Shown here: positions 7,937 through 17,203 of the stretch, one piece after another
Layout of the letters: every line of letters begins with the position of its first letter
How positions within the stretch are numbered: the stretch's first letter is position 1
Origin: an uncultured Bacteroides sp.
Lineage (GTDB): Bacteria > Bacteroidota > Bacteroidia > Bacteroidales > Bacteroidaceae
NCBI GenBank assembly: GCA_947173895.1
Contig: CAMWGU010000023.1
Location: forward strand, 1-35,175
Reading direction: 5' to 3'
Length of the DNA stretch: 35,175 nt
Translations under genes and position numbers: made by a program
The notes under the pieces: generated by a model
What the model was told of the DNA's origin: nothing
Databases searched by the model: none
The model's input: the letters and a program-made list of their open reading frames with translations, nothing else

Positions 7937-8860
7937 TTAGTTTTTAGTGTGTAACAAGTTGATAATTTTTTCCACCTTCTTCTCTATAGGCAGATAAGCG
8001 TCCAGCCAATGTATAGTAAATCCCCTCCGTTCCATCCCCCGAAACCAGGTCATCTGCCGCTTAGCAAACTGATGGATAGCAGTCTCCAGCCGATGAAACA
8101 TCTCATCAAATGAAAGTTCACCTAAAACGTATAAAGTCAGATATTTATATTCCAATCCATAATAAATCAGATCCTCAGCAGGAATTCCACTATCCAGCAA
8201 GGATTTTACTTCGCCCACCATTCCTTCGTCCAACCGTTGCCTCAGGCGGCGAGATATTTTCTCCCGGCGGCATTCGCGGTCTATATCCACTCCCACAATC
8301 AGGCTATGAAGCAACGGGAACTCACGGTATTCCGGCGGTTGCTGCCGGTAATACTCTTCTATCTCAATGGCACGGATAGCCCGTTTCACGGTATCCACAT
8401 CCGTAGAGTTATGAAGTTTCTTGTAAGTCGATAGCAAGCGGGTCAGCTCCTCCAGCGATTTGTCTGCCAAAGCAGCCCTGAGCCCGGGATTTTCGGGGAC
8501 AGGAAGCAACCTATATCCTTTCAGAACCGACTCGATGTACATCCCCGTGCCTCCGCATAACACAGGAAGCTTTCCCACCGCTTTCACTTGGTGATAGGCA
8601 TTCAGGAAATCGCGTTGGTATTCGAATACATTGTATTTATATCCCGGCTCCACGATGTCTATCAGATGGTAAGGAACCTGTTTGCCGTCCACGGTGTAGT
8701 CTTGCAAGTCTTTCCCCGTACCCAAATCCATCCGGCGGTATATCTGCCGGCTATCGCCACTGATTATTTCGGCCCTCAACTTGTAAGCCAAAGCCGCGGC
8801 CAGGGGCGTTTTGCCCGAAGCGGTAGGTCCCAATATCGTTATCAAATCGTACTTTTCCAT
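7937..8860 (-). CDS. miaA: tRNA dimethylallyltransferase
   Basis: Transfers the dimethylallyl group to A37 of tRNAs reading UNN codons. 307 residues, normal length. The P-loop GPTASGKT is at 11-18, then SGDSRQIYRRMDLGTGK (about 34-50), LCGGTGMYIESVLKG (about 100-115), KRAIRAIEI and the late QMTWFRGM motif (about 271-278). It is first in a leftward set with the lipid-kinase-like gene and kdsA. A -7 box sits at 8882-8889, about 22 bases upstream of the ATG. The neighbours have unrelated functions, so the operon is likely one of convenience. Confidence 0.97.
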   Translation of the reverse strand: MEKYDLITILGPTASGKTPLAAALAYKLRAEIISGDSRQIYRRMDLGTGKDLQDYTVDGKQVPYHLIDIVEPGYKYNVFEYQRDFLNAYHQVKAVGKLPVLCGGTGMYIESVLKGYRLLPVPENPGLRAALADKSLEELTRLLSTYKKLHNSTDVDTVKRAIRAIEIEEYYRQQPPEYREFPLLHSLIVGVDIDRECRREKISRRLRQRLDEGMVGEVKSLLDSGIPAEDLIYYGLEYKYLTLYVLGELSFDEMFHRLETAIHQFAKRQMTWFRGMERRGFTIHWLDAYLPIEKKVEKIINLLHTKN

Positions 8861-8881
8861 TCCAAGTTCTTAACAGTCGCA

Positions 8882-8889
8882 CAAAGATA
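8882..8889 (-). promoter_or_regulatory. -7 box of miaA operon promoter
   Basis: TATCTTTG on the minus strand matches TAnnTTTG, and a TTTG on the same strand (8913-8916) could be the -33 element, with a spacing of 23, slightly long. The predicted leader is about 15 bases. Confidence 0.65.
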
Positions 8890-8923
8890 ACCAAAATGTG
8901 CAACTTACCATGCAAAAGTGCAT

Positions 8924-8956
8924 AAAAAAAGCCGTCCGAATATATCCGGACGGCTT
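8924..8956 (-). terminator. Intrinsic terminator of gap
   Basis: A perfect 10-bp stem AAGCCGTCCG (8929-8938) / CGGACGGCTT (8947-8956) with an 8-base loop is followed on the minus strand by TTTTTTTATG. It lies 24 bases past the gap stop codon. Confidence 0.9.
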
Positions 8957-8979
8957 TCGCTATATGGTTTTTTAACTGA

Positions 8980-10002
<1,023 letters not shown>

Positions 10003-10085
10003 TTAAAGGTTTTATAATATAGCTTTTAAACACTCTATTTTGGAATGTTGTTAAACGATTAGTTTTTATTTCCTAAAACGCGATG

Positions 10086-10093
10086 CAAAAATA
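10086..10093 (-). promoter_or_regulatory. Probable -7 box of gap promoter
   Basis: TATTTTTG on the minus strand fits TAnnTTTG, with a possible TTTG -33 at 10118-10121 (spacing 24, longer than ideal). The predicted leader is about 90 bases. Confidence 0.45.
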
Positions 10094-10105
10094 AGAATTT
10101 GTTTT

Positions 10106-10113
10106 TATATTCG
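10106..10113 (+). promoter_or_regulatory. Possible -7 box of mscL promoter
   Basis: TATATTCG differs by one base from TAnnTTTG and lies 30 bases before the mscL ATG. It overlaps the region used by the divergent gap promoter. Weak evidence. Confidence 0.3.
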
Positions 10114-10142
10114 CACACAAATTCATATTAAAATAAAAAAAA

Positions 10143-10583
10143 ATGGGGAAAAGTAGTTTTTTTCAAGATTTTAAAGCGTTCGCTATGCGCGGAAACGTTA
10201 TTGACATGGCCGTCGGTGTAATTATTGGCGGAGCCTTTGGTAAAATTGTGTCTTCCATCGTGGCTGATGTGATCATGCCTCCTATTGGACTATTGGTAGG
10301 TGGGGTAAACTTTACAGATTTGAAATTACAGCTAAAGCCGGCCGAGATAGTAAACGGTGTAGAAAAAGCTGCTGTAACATTAAATTACGGCAACTTCCTG
10401 CAAGCCACCTTTGATTTTATCATCATCGCTTTTTCTATATTCTTATTTATTAGACTGCTGGCCAAACTAAGCCGTAAGAAAGAAGAAACTTCGACTCTTG
10501 CAGCCCCTCCCGCTCCCAGCAAAGAAGAAGTGTTGCTGACAGAGATCCGCGATCTTTTGAAGAAACAAACAGAAAAGGAATAA
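10143..10583 (+). CDS. mscL: Large-conductance mechanosensitive channel
   Basis: Inner-membrane homopentameric tension-gated valve that releases solutes on osmotic downshock. 146 residues. The N-terminal amphipathic helix ([20 protein letters not shown], 4-23) leads into TM1 with the gly-rich pore lining ([20 protein letters not shown]). A periplasmic loop follows, then TM2 (about 78-100, [20 protein letters not shown]) and a charged C-terminal helix ([19 protein letters not shown]). No Shine-Dalgarno sequence; the ATG follows a run of A. Monocistronic, with a hairpin right after the stop. Confidence 0.97.
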   Translation: MGKSSFFQDFKAFAMRGNVIDMAVGVIIGGAFGKIVSSIVADVIMPPIGLLVGGVNFTDLKLQLKPAEIVNGVEKAAVTLNYGNFLQATFDFIIIAFSIFLFIRLLAKLSRKKEETSTLAAPPAPSKEEVLLTEIRDLLKKQTEKE

Positions 10584-10587
10584 GAAA

Positions 10588-10632
10588 AGTGTGGCGGAGT
10601 GGGAATATTCCGGCTCTGCCACACTGTTCTTT
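10588..10632 (+). terminator. Hairpin terminator after mscL
   Basis: AGTGTGGCGGAG (10588-10599) pairs with CTCTGCCACACT (10614-10625) with one G-T pair, and the inner GGAATATTCC extends the stem. The tail GTTCTTTG is only modestly T-rich. Confidence 0.65.
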
Positions 10633-10794
10633 GCATCAGTTTCCACCCACTTCCACATCCTCTAGCCAAACTTAGAGTACTAAAGCCTCACCGATTCAAC
10701 CATCTAGCCGCAAGAGGACAGTAAGCACTAGTTTTTTTTCAATTCCATATATAAAAAGCCGTACCGGCATGGCCGTTTTTTTATTTTTTCTGAG

Positions 10795-10802
10795 TATCTT
10801 TG
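10795..10802 (+). promoter_or_regulatory. -7 box of guaA promoter
   Basis: TATCTTTG followed by CACC matches TAnnTTTG, 32 bases before the guaA ATG. A T-run (GTTTTTTTATTTTTT) occupies the -33 area, partly the tail of a small hairpin CGGC-ATG-GCCG at about 10767-10777. No purine riboswitch was seen. Confidence 0.65.
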
Positions 10803-10833
10803 CACCATAAAATCATTTACATATTTTAATTAT

Positions 10834-12387
10834 ATGCAAGAAAAAATCATTATCCTCGATTTCGGCTCACAGACGACACAGCTTATAGCGCGTCGTGTCC
10901 GCGAACTGAACACCTATTGCGAGATTGTACCTTACAACAAATTTCCACACAATGATCCGTCCGTAATTGGTGTAATTCTTTCCGGAAGCCCTTTTTCGGT
11001 ATACGATGAAAGTGCTTTTAAAATCGATTTGAGCAGTATCCGTGGAAAATATCCGATCTTGGGTATTTGCTATGGTGCACAATTTATGTCTTATATCAAT
11101 GGTGGTAAAGTGGAACCTGCAGGTACACGCGAATATGGACGCGCACACCTCTCCACTTTCGATCAGGAAAATCCGTTGTTGAAAAATGTCCGTATCCATT
11201 CACAGGTATGGATGAGTCACGGAGACACCATCACTGCCATTCCTGAGAATTTCAAGATCATCGCTTCAACTGATAAAGTAGCTATCGCCGCTTACCAAAT
11301 AAAAGAGGAAAAAGTATGGGGAGTACAATTCCATCCTGAAGTATTCCATAGCGAAGACGGTACACTGCTTCTAAAAAACTTTGTAGTTGACATTTGCGGA
11401 GGAAAGCAAAACTGGAGTGCCGCTTCCTTTATAGAAACAACAGTTGCCGAGCTGAAGAAACAATTGGGAGATGACAAAGTGGTATTAGGGCTGAGCGGCG
11501 GAGTAGACTCATCCGTAGCTGCCGTATTGCTGAACAAGGCTATCGGCAAAAATCTGACTTGCATTTTTGTTGATCACGGCATGTTGCGTAAAAACGAATT
11601 CAAAAACGTGCTTCATGATTATGAATGCCTCGGACTGAACGTTATCGGAGTGGATGCCAGCCAGAAATTCTTCAGCGAACTGGCAGGAGTGAAAGAACCG
11701 GAAAAGAAACGCAAGATCATTGGCAAAGGATTTATCGATGTATTTGATGAAGAAGCCCATAAAATCAAAGATGTGAAATGGCTGGCACAAGGGACCATCT
11801 ATCCAGATTGCATTGAGTCATTAAGTATTACCGGCACCGTTATTAAGAGCCATCACAATGTGGGAGGGTTGCCCGAAAAAATGAATCTGAAACTTTGCGA
11901 ACCATTGCGTCTGTTATTCAAAGACGAAGTGCGTCGCGTAGGACGTGAGTTAGGAATGCCTGAACACTTGATAACACGCCATCCGTTCCCCGGACCGGGA
12001 CTGGCCGTACGTATCTTAGGTGATATTACTCCTGAAAAAGTACGTATTCTGCAAGATGCTGATGACATCTACATCCAAGGGTTAAGAGACTGGAAAGTGA
12101 AAGATGCGAATGGAAACGAAACATCACTTTATCACCAAGTATGGCAAGCTGGTGCTATTTTGTTACCGGTACAAAGTGTAGGTGTAATGGGAGATGAACG
12201 TACTTATGAACGAGCAGTCGCACTACGTGCCGTAACCAGCACAGATGCCATGACTGCCGACTGGGCACATTTGCCATACGAATTCATGGCCAAGGTTTCA
12301 AACGATATCATCAATAAAGTGAAAGGCGTGAACCGTGTTTGCTATGACATATCGTCCAAACCACCTGCCACCATCGAGTGGGAATAA
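10834..12387 (+). CDS. guaA: GMP synthase (glutamine-hydrolysing)
   Basis: Converts XMP to GMP using glutamine and ATP. 517 residues, standard length. The N-terminal class I glutamine amidotransferase domain (1-190) carries the triad Cys79 (GICYGAQ), His167 and Glu169 (QFHPEV). The ATP-pyrophosphatase domain has its PP-loop SGGVDSS at 221-227. The C-terminal dimerisation domain contains [12 protein letters not shown] and ends in KPPATIEWE. Single gene with its own promoter. The assignment is certain. Confidence 0.98.
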   Translation: MQEKIIILDFGSQTTQLIARRVRELNTYCEIVPYNKFPHNDPSVIGVILSGSPFSVYDESAFKIDLSSIRGKYPILGICYGAQFMSYINGGKVEPAGTREYGRAHLSTFDQENPLLKNVRIHSQVWMSHGDTITAIPENFKIIASTDKVAIAAYQIKEEKVWGVQFHPEVFHSEDGTLLLKNFVVDICGGKQNWSAASFIETTVAELKKQLGDDKVVLGLSGGVDSSVAAVLLNKAIGKNLTCIFVDHGMLRKNEFKNVLHDYECLGLNVIGVDASQKFFSELAGVKEPEKKRKIIGKGFIDVFDEEAHKIKDVKWLAQGTIYPDCIESLSITGTVIKSHHNVGGLPEKMNLKLCEPLRLLFKDEVRRVGRELGMPEHLITRHPFPGPGLAVRILGDITPEKVRILQDADDIYIQGLRDWKVKDANGNETSLYHQVWQAGAILLPVQSVGVMGDERTYERAVALRAVTSTDAMTADWAHLPYEFMAKVSNDIINKVKGVNRVCYDISSKPPATIEWE

Positions 12388-12420
12388 CATTCCAACAAGA
12401 GTGTTTCCAGTCAAGGGTCT

Positions 12421-12496
12421 ATTATCATCTTTCAGTCAGGTAATATATACCTTATTAAATATCAATGATGATAATTGAAGGATAAAAAGGCCTTTT
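12421..12496. other. Inverted repeats downstream of guaA
   Basis: ATTATCATC (12421-12429) and GATGATAAT (12467-12475) are exact inverted arms around 37 bases. A 12-base palindrome AAAAGGCCTTTT is at 12485-12496. Either could form the 3' end of the guaA transcript; neither is a textbook terminator. Confidence 0.35.
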
Positions 12497-12542
12497 GGAG
12501 AACAGAAAGAATCAGGACATAGATCGTTTCATTTAACAAATA

Positions 12543-12590
12543 TATAAAAGCAGAGTGGAGATATATACAAGACATATTATCCCCACTCTG
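12543..12590 (-). terminator. Terminator after YtxH-like gene
   Basis: CAGAGTGG (12551-12558) and CCACTCTG (12583-12590) pair exactly around a 24-base AT-rich loop. On the minus strand the stem is followed by CTTTTATATATTT. It starts about 20 bases after the stop of the YtxH-like gene. Confidence 0.65.
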
Positions 12591-12609
12591 TTTGCATACA
12601 GACGTTTAC

Positions 12610-12903
12610 TTACTTCTTAGCATCTACAAAGTCATGAACCTTATTTTTAATCTCATCTGCTCTTTCAGCCACTTCGTAGGTTTTATCAGCAACTTTATCG
12701 GCCACTTTTTTTCCTACATTCAAAGCTTGTTCCTTGGCTGAATCTGCCATATCTTCTGCTTGATCGGCCGCCACATGCATAGCATGAGAGATTTTCTCCT
12801 TCAGCTGGTTGGCTTTTGAAGTCTGACTATAACGATAAACAATCGCTCCAAGGATAGAACCAAGTCCCAGTCCTAGCCAAAAATTTGAACATTTAGTTTC
12901 CAT
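12610..12903 (-). CDS. YtxH domain-like small membrane protein
   Basis: 97 residues. One N-terminal membrane segment (NFWLGLGLGSILGAIVYRY, 7-25) is followed by an Ala/Lys/Glu-rich amphipathic helix with repeated AD(K/Q)(V/A) units (40-95), probably a coiled coil. This is the architecture of YtxH-like and related stress-associated proteins; there are no catalytic motifs. A GGAGGTG sequence occurs on the same strand at 12950-12956 but is 47 bases before the ATG, too far to serve it. It reads in the same direction as the GlsB-like gene upstream and is next to a manganese catalase, so a stress role is inferred. Confidence 0.7.
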   Translation of the reverse strand: METKCSNFWLGLGLGSILGAIVYRYSQTSKANQLKEKISHAMHVAADQAEDMADSAKEQALNVGKKVADKVADKTYEVAERADEIKNKVHDFVDAKK

Positions 12904-13232
12904 AATTAAAATTAAGTTTAAAAGTTTAATAATAAATTCAGAAGATATACACCTCCTAAATCAATAACACAATCTGATAACAATAAAAATATAATCAAAC
13001 ATCTTTGAACTGTTATTCTATTCTTTTTTTTAAAACCGTACAACTAGCTCCATTAAAGATCTCATCATCACACATTCATGAATAACATCCATAGTGAAAG
13101 GTATCCAATGATTATCTCATGAATCATTTTATTCATTTCTACAAAAAAAAACAATAAGCCCGAAATATGGTTCATTAAGAAAGAACTCTATTAACAATAT
13201 TTATATGAAAAGAATAACTGAAATTCAGATCT
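12904..13232. other. AT-rich intergenic region, no gene recognised
   Basis: No convincing reading frame or exact TAnnTTTG box was found on either strand. It holds an unexplained GGAGGTG on the minus strand (12950-12956). A short inverted repeat AATGAT (13107-13112) / ATCATT (13123-13128) is also present. The promoter of the YtxH-like gene must lie here if it is not read through from upstream. Confidence 0.4.
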
Positions 13233-13505
13233 TCACAGAACATCAAGCCAAGAAAGTCCCCATAAGACCAAGAAAGCTCCCACAACCGAAGCAACCGTAT
13301 ATCCTATGTTAAACACACCACTCCATTCCAAACACCCGAAAGCCCATCCGCTCAATACTCCGCCCACCACACCTACCAATATATTATCAAAAAGTCCGAA
13401 TCTGTTTTTCTTTAACCGACAAAACAATATTCCGGTGATAATGCCACTCATAATACATATCCAATAACACATACCGCTATATTTAAGTTCATTAACTGTA
13501 TTCAT
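13233..13505 (-). CDS. GlsB/YeaQ/YmgE family small membrane protein
   Basis: 90 residues with three hydrophobic segments (about 13-30, 42-60, 66-86). The gly-rich pattern SGIITGILFCRLKK...NILVGVVGGVLSGWAFG...VASVVGAFLVLW fits this transglycosylase-associated family, whose members are induced by stress in many bacteria. Biochemical function is not established for the family. Its position between the YtxH-like gene and a manganese catalase supports a stress-envelope role. No ribosome site stands out. Confidence 0.75.
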   Translation of the reverse strand: MNTVNELKYSGMCYWICIMSGIITGILFCRLKKNRFGLFDNILVGVVGGVLSGWAFGCLEWSGVFNIGYTVASVVGAFLVLWGLSWLDVL

Positions 13506-13549
13506 AAATTCGCTTTATCCGCAATATTTATAACAGAAAAACAAAGGCC

Positions 13550-13562
13550 AACAACCGTTGTT
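13550..13562. promoter_or_regulatory. Small inverted repeat, possible operator
   Basis: AACAAC-C-GTTGTT is an exact inverted repeat 45 bases upstream of the GlsB-like ATG. It could be a regulator site or chance. Confidence 0.25.
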
Positions 13563-13683
13563 CGAAACACGAAATAATAATTAACAAGACTTTTAAGAAA
13601 TACAAGATATCTTTTCTTCCTCTAAAAAGTTCCCAAAAAAGAAAAAGACATCAACCATTCTCATAAAAAACATTGTTATTAGC

Positions 13684-13697
13684 TCAAATCAATTTGA
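13684..13697. promoter_or_regulatory. Inverted repeat upstream of Mn catalase, possible operator
   Basis: TCAAATCAATTTGA is an exact inverted repeat with a 2-base centre, 65 bases before the catalase ATG. Its TTTG (13693-13696) could double as a -33 element, but no clear -7 box follows at the right spacing. The rest of 13506-13761 is AT-rich with nothing else recognised. Confidence 0.3.
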
Positions 13698-13761
13698 TTC
13701 CATAAAGAAACGATGTACATCAATAAAAGAATTTTATTATTAACCTAAAAAACAAAAAGTT

Positions 13762-14727
13762 ATGTTCTATCACGTAAAAGATTTACAGTTCAACGCTCGG
13801 GTGTCTCAGCCCGATCCGCGTTTCGCACGTGTCATGCTTGAAGCATTTGGCGGTGCTAATGGAGAATTAAAATCTGCCTTGCAATATTTTGTACAGGCAT
13901 TTAGTTGTCACAATCCCTATCCGGACAAATATGACATGCTAATGGATATTGCAACCGAAGAATTTGGCCATCTAGAAATAGTAGGTGCCACTATCCAAAT
14001 GCTTTTAGGTCCGATAAACGGAAAAAGAAAAGAAGTTATTGAAGATACACCATTACATGCAATGATGAGTGGTAAGTCCGCTAAAGAAGACCTTATTCAC
14101 CAAGCTTTCACAAACCCATCATTCTTGATTTGTGCCCCCGGAAGCCCGACTTTAACAGACAGCAACGGAAATCCTTGGTCTGCCACATACATATCTGCCT
14201 GTGCAGACCTTACCGCAGATCTCCGTTCCAACATGGCAGGTGAGGCACGTGCCAAATTAGGCTATGAGAACCTGATTCCACTAACAGACGACCCCTTAGT
14301 AAAAGAAACCCTAGTCTTTTTGATGACCCGCGAGGTCACACATTTCCAACAATTTGAAGCTGCCCTTGAGACTATTCAACCCAATTTCCCTCCCGGAGTA
14401 TTCCAAACTTCTCCCAAATACAGCAACCTGCACTTCAATTTATCAAAAGGCAATGAAGCGCGCGGCCCTTGGAACGAAGGACAAAGTACAAAATTGAAAG
14501 AAGAATGGCAGTATATTGATCACCCGTTAGAAACTATACAAACCACCAACGGATTACTGGATCTGCAACCCAAAGGAACCAACCGAACAGAAAAAGAGGT
14601 ACGAAAAGCAGACGAACAGTTAGCCCATAAACGCAGTGAGGAAATTCTGTCCGTCACTCCCGAAAAGGATTTCAAATGGAGTTGTTATCCCAAAAGCAAT
14701 CCCTCAGTTTCTAAACCGACAGACTGA
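13762..14727 (+). CDS. Manganese catalase (ferritin-like)
   Basis: Non-haem dimanganese enzyme splitting hydrogen peroxide into water and oxygen. 321 residues with a ferritin-like four-helix core. The expected ligand set is present: Glu35 (GANGELKSAL), Glu67 and His70 (TEEFGHLE), Glu161 (NMAGEARAKLGYE) and His194 (REVTHFQQFE). The 33-residue spacing between Glu161 and His194 equals that in the Lactobacillus plantarum enzyme. The C-terminal arm (about 230-321) is long and charged. It follows two stress-type membrane protein genes on the other strand. No Shine-Dalgarno sequence; the ATG was chosen because the family begins MFYHVKDLQ. A strong hairpin terminator lies 117 bases after the stop. 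Confidence 0.93.
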   Translation: MFYHVKDLQFNARVSQPDPRFARVMLEAFGGANGELKSALQYFVQAFSCHNPYPDKYDMLMDIATEEFGHLEIVGATIQMLLGPINGKRKEVIEDTPLHAMMSGKSAKEDLIHQAFTNPSFLICAPGSPTLTDSNGNPWSATYISACADLTADLRSNMAGEARAKLGYENLIPLTDDPLVKETLVFLMTREVTHFQQFEAALETIQPNFPPGVFQTSPKYSNLHFNLSKGNEARGPWNEGQSTKLKEEWQYIDHPLETIQTTNGLLDLQPKGTNRTEKEVRKADEQLAHKRSEEILSVTPEKDFKWSCYPKSNPSVSKPTD

Positions 14728-14843
14728 GAACTGCCGACTTATAGGGATTAGTGAAGATAAATACTCTTGAATCTCTGCATTCTAACAGACCAATGCACCT
14801 TACTAAGTGTTTACAGTTATTTAGATGCAGACAATACCAAATG

Positions 14844-14901
14844 ACGCGGATTTCTTTAATCGTAAACTCTCTTTGTCCGATTAAAAAATCCGCGTTTTTT
14901 T
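14844..14901 (+). terminator. Strong intrinsic terminator after Mn catalase
   Basis: A long stem (about 18 bp with one bulge) joins ACGCGGATTTCTTTAATCG at 14844-14862 to CGATTAAAAAATCCGCGT at 14878-14895, followed by TTTTTTTG. The 117 bases between the catalase stop and this stem hold a further small hairpin (TGCATT / AATGCA, about 14777-14798). Confidence 0.88.
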
Positions 14902-14945
14902 GTATATCCGCACCTATCAATCCCTCCTTTTAACAGAAAGCATCG

Positions 14946-15356
14946 CTACCCCATCACAGTGGCAACAATCTTACGTCCTCCTCCCTGATTCCGGAACTCA
15001 CAAAGATAAATTCCCTGCCAGATACCCATATTCAGTTTACCATCTGTAATTGGTATAGTCAGACTAGCCCCCACTAAAGTAGTTTTTGCATGAGCAGGCA
15101 TATCGTCCCATCCTTCTAACGTATGCTCATAATAAGGTTCACGTTCCTTTACAAGGCGATTGAAAATAGATTCCATGTCACTACGAACATCCGGATCCGC
15201 ATTTTCATTGATGCTCAATGCTGCACTGGTATGCTTGATAAATAAATTAAGCATACCCATTTTGGGAAGTGAAGGCAAATTGCGTATCACTTCATCAGTA
15301 ATCAAATGAAATCCCCTGACACGGGGACAAAGTATAAATTCTATCTGAGAAACCAT
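14946..15356 (-). CDS. YjbQ / UPF0047 family protein
   Basis: 136 residues from the ATG at 15356. The family signature is visible: FIKHTSAALSINENADPDV, then LVGASLTIPITDGKLNMGIWQGIYLCEFR and GGRKIVATVMG. Members have been linked to a secondary thiamine-phosphate synthase activity, but their physiological role is unsettled. A TTG three codons upstream would make it abut the permease stop exactly; the ATG is more likely. It is last in the leftward block after the FtsX-like permease. Confidence 0.9.
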   Translation of the reverse strand: MVSQIEFILCPRVRGFHLITDEVIRNLPSLPKMGMLNLFIKHTSAALSINENADPDVRSDMESIFNRLVKEREPYYEHTLEGWDDMPAHAKTTLVGASLTIPITDGKLNMGIWQGIYLCEFRNQGGGRKIVATVMG

Positions 15357-15365
15357 AATATACAA

Positions 15366-16562
15366 TCATTTTTTACGCATCCATAAAGATGCCACCTTCC
15401 GATTTACGACCACCATATTTAGCAACGATACAACAATGAAAAGCAAAATACCTACAACATAAGCCGGCCACAGGCTTCCTTCTTCTAACCGCGGAAACAA
15501 TTGCCCAATCCTATTCATGTAAATGGTACGTACATAAACCACAATACCTAACGACAACAATAAGATGATCATATTAAGTGAAAAAGTAAGCAATTGATAA
15601 GGCATGGCTACTTTAACGGGAGTATACCCGATCAACAACAGGTTCTCCAGTTTGACTGTATTCTTTTGCAACAACAAATAGATGCTGAGCATCAATATAT
15701 AGAAAGACAATGTACTAATAAGCAAACCAACCGACAACACAATACCCGCAATCACTTTCAGAAACCAAGCCGTTTTTCCTGCATCCAACTTATCATCTTC
15801 TGCATCATATCCCTTGTCCTTAAAAAATTGGGGAATACGGTCGTCGGCAGGATGATCTACCTCCACTATCAACCGCGATGGCTCACAATTCTGCCCTAGA
15901 GCAAATACTGAGTTAGCCCAGCGCATAAATGCCTCCGGAACCAGAATCGTATTCAACCGATTGGAAAATCCGGCAATTCTTCCCTTAAAACTTTCAGTAC
16001 GACTCCCACCACTAAGACGTATATCCAAATTAACCATCCCCATCAGTCCTTCCGATAATTGTGGCAAACTGCGGGTTTGTGCAAATCCGAAATTATACAA
16101 ATTTAAGTAATTACGGGGAATAATGATAGGAACCACCCGTTCATTCTCATTAAATTTCCATCGGTCCAAATTCACATCTACATATTCATCGGGCACTGAT
16201 TCAAAAAACATGGCTGTAGACATATGCAACCCCTGCATTTCCATACCTGCCGAAACCTTAAATAGAGAAGGCATAAACACTCCTACTCCTTTGGTAAACG
16301 GTTGTTCCTTGATTTCTGCAATATCCTGCTCAGAAAACGTGCTACTCTTGCCGACGAAGGATCCCAATGTACTTACTTTCTTGCTGACAATGATATAATC
16401 TTTCTTCATGAAACTGTCGCCTTCGGTAAAGACCGGCAATACATCCTTGTAAAACTGAACACTCAGCAACACAATAACCATACCACACAAATTAGCAAAG
16501 AAGAATCCTGCCAACTGCGGAAAACTGATATGCTGGCGCAATAATTTCCAAACTAATCTCAT
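15366..16562 (-). CDS. FtsX/MacB-like ABC transporter permease
   Basis: 398 residues with the type VII (FtsX/MacB) topology. TM1 is about 16-37, a large periplasmic domain spans 38-265, and three more membrane segments lie at about 266-298, 323-344 and 364-386. The cytoplasmic stretch LLLIGYTPVKVAMPY (308-322) between TM2 and TM3 fits the coupling element of this class. Such permeases usually do not carry solutes through the membrane but pass force to periplasmic partners. The start overlaps the ATPase stop by 4 bases, and the ATPase in turn overlaps the DUF4836 lipoprotein by 4 bases, so the three are probably one complex. The substrate or target is unknown. Confidence 0.85.
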   Translation of the reverse strand: MRLVWKLLRQHISFPQLAGFFFANLCGMVIVLLSVQFYKDVLPVFTEGDSFMKKDYIIVSKKVSTLGSFVGKSSTFSEQDIAEIKEQPFTKGVGVFMPSLFKVSAGMEMQGLHMSTAMFFESVPDEYVDVNLDRWKFNENERVVPIIIPRNYLNLYNFGFAQTRSLPQLSEGLMGMVNLDIRLSGGSRTESFKGRIAGFSNRLNTILVPEAFMRWANSVFALGQNCEPSRLIVEVDHPADDRIPQFFKDKGYDAEDDKLDAGKTAWFLKVIAGIVLSVGLLISTLSFYILMLSIYLLLQKNTVKLENLLLIGYTPVKVAMPYQLLTFSLNMIILLLSLGIVVYVRTIYMNRIGQLFPRLEEGSLWPAYVVGILLFIVVSLLNMVVVNRKVASLWMRKK

Positions 16563-17203
16563 AGCCTCCAGATTTTCGTGTAATCCAATTCCAAATGTTT
16601 ACCAATAGAAGTCACTACAATCCCCGCACCTTGCTTGCCCGCTTCCTCTGTCAATACCTGTGACATGATCCACCCGTTTTCTGCATCCAGATGACTGATC
16701 GGCTCATCTAGAAAAATAAAATCAAAAGGTTGGCAAAGGGCACGGATCAACGCCACACGCTGCTGTTGCCCAAAAGACATCTTAGCTATCGGCGTGTCCC
16801 ACTTATCGGCAATACCAAATCGCTCAAACCAAAGCCTGATTTCTTTTCTCGACTTAAACCCTGTCAACGAGTTCTTCAATTGCACATTCTCCCATGCCGT
16901 CAATTCCGTAAACAAACGTAGTTCTTGAAACAACATACTGACGGAACGTTTCCGGATATCCACCCAATTGTCCACCGAGAGATGACGGATATTCTTTCCA
17001 TCGAAACAAATAATGCCCTGATAATCGTCACGATAGCCATATATATAGCTGCAAAGAGATGATTTTCCGGTACCGGATGCGGCTTCCACCAAATAGACCT
17101 CTCCCCGTTTCAGAGTCAATCCTTGATGCCATACATCAGACTGTATAGAATCTCTCCCTGCAAAAACAACAGGAAGAATTTGTTGCAACTCTATTGAATT
17201 CAT
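16559..17203 (-). CDS. ABC transporter ATP-binding protein with altered motifs
   Basis: 214 residues, a single nucleotide-binding domain. Walker A is AASGTGKS (41-48; the first Gly is Ala), the Q-loop is Gln93 (LFQELRLF), and the signature is MSFGQQQ (142-148; usual LSGGQ, with Phe for Gly). Walker B is FIFLDEP with the catalytic Glu present. The switch His is replaced by Ser199 (IVVTSIGKH). It partners the downstream permease by a 4-base overlap. The changes suggest slowed or unusual ATP hydrolysis, but Glu167 is intact, so it is probably still active. It is probably the energiser of an FtsEX/MacB-like complex, and not of an importer. Confidence 0.88.
   Translation of the reverse strand: MNSIELQQILPVVFAGRDSIQSDVWHQGLTLKRGEVYLVEAASGTGKSSLCSYIYGYRDDYQGIICFDGKNIRHLSVDNWVDIRKRSVSMLFQELRLFTELTAWENVQLKNSLTGFKSRKEIRLWFERFGIADKWDTPIAKMSFGQQQRVALIRALCQPFDFIFLDEPISHLDAENGWIMSQVLTEEAGKQGAGIVVTSIGKHLELDYTKIWRL

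Noticed and set aside
12950-12956. GGAGGTG on the minus strand as ribosome site of the YtxH-like gene
   Set aside because: It lies 47 bases before the ATG, and no open frame begins at the right distance from it.
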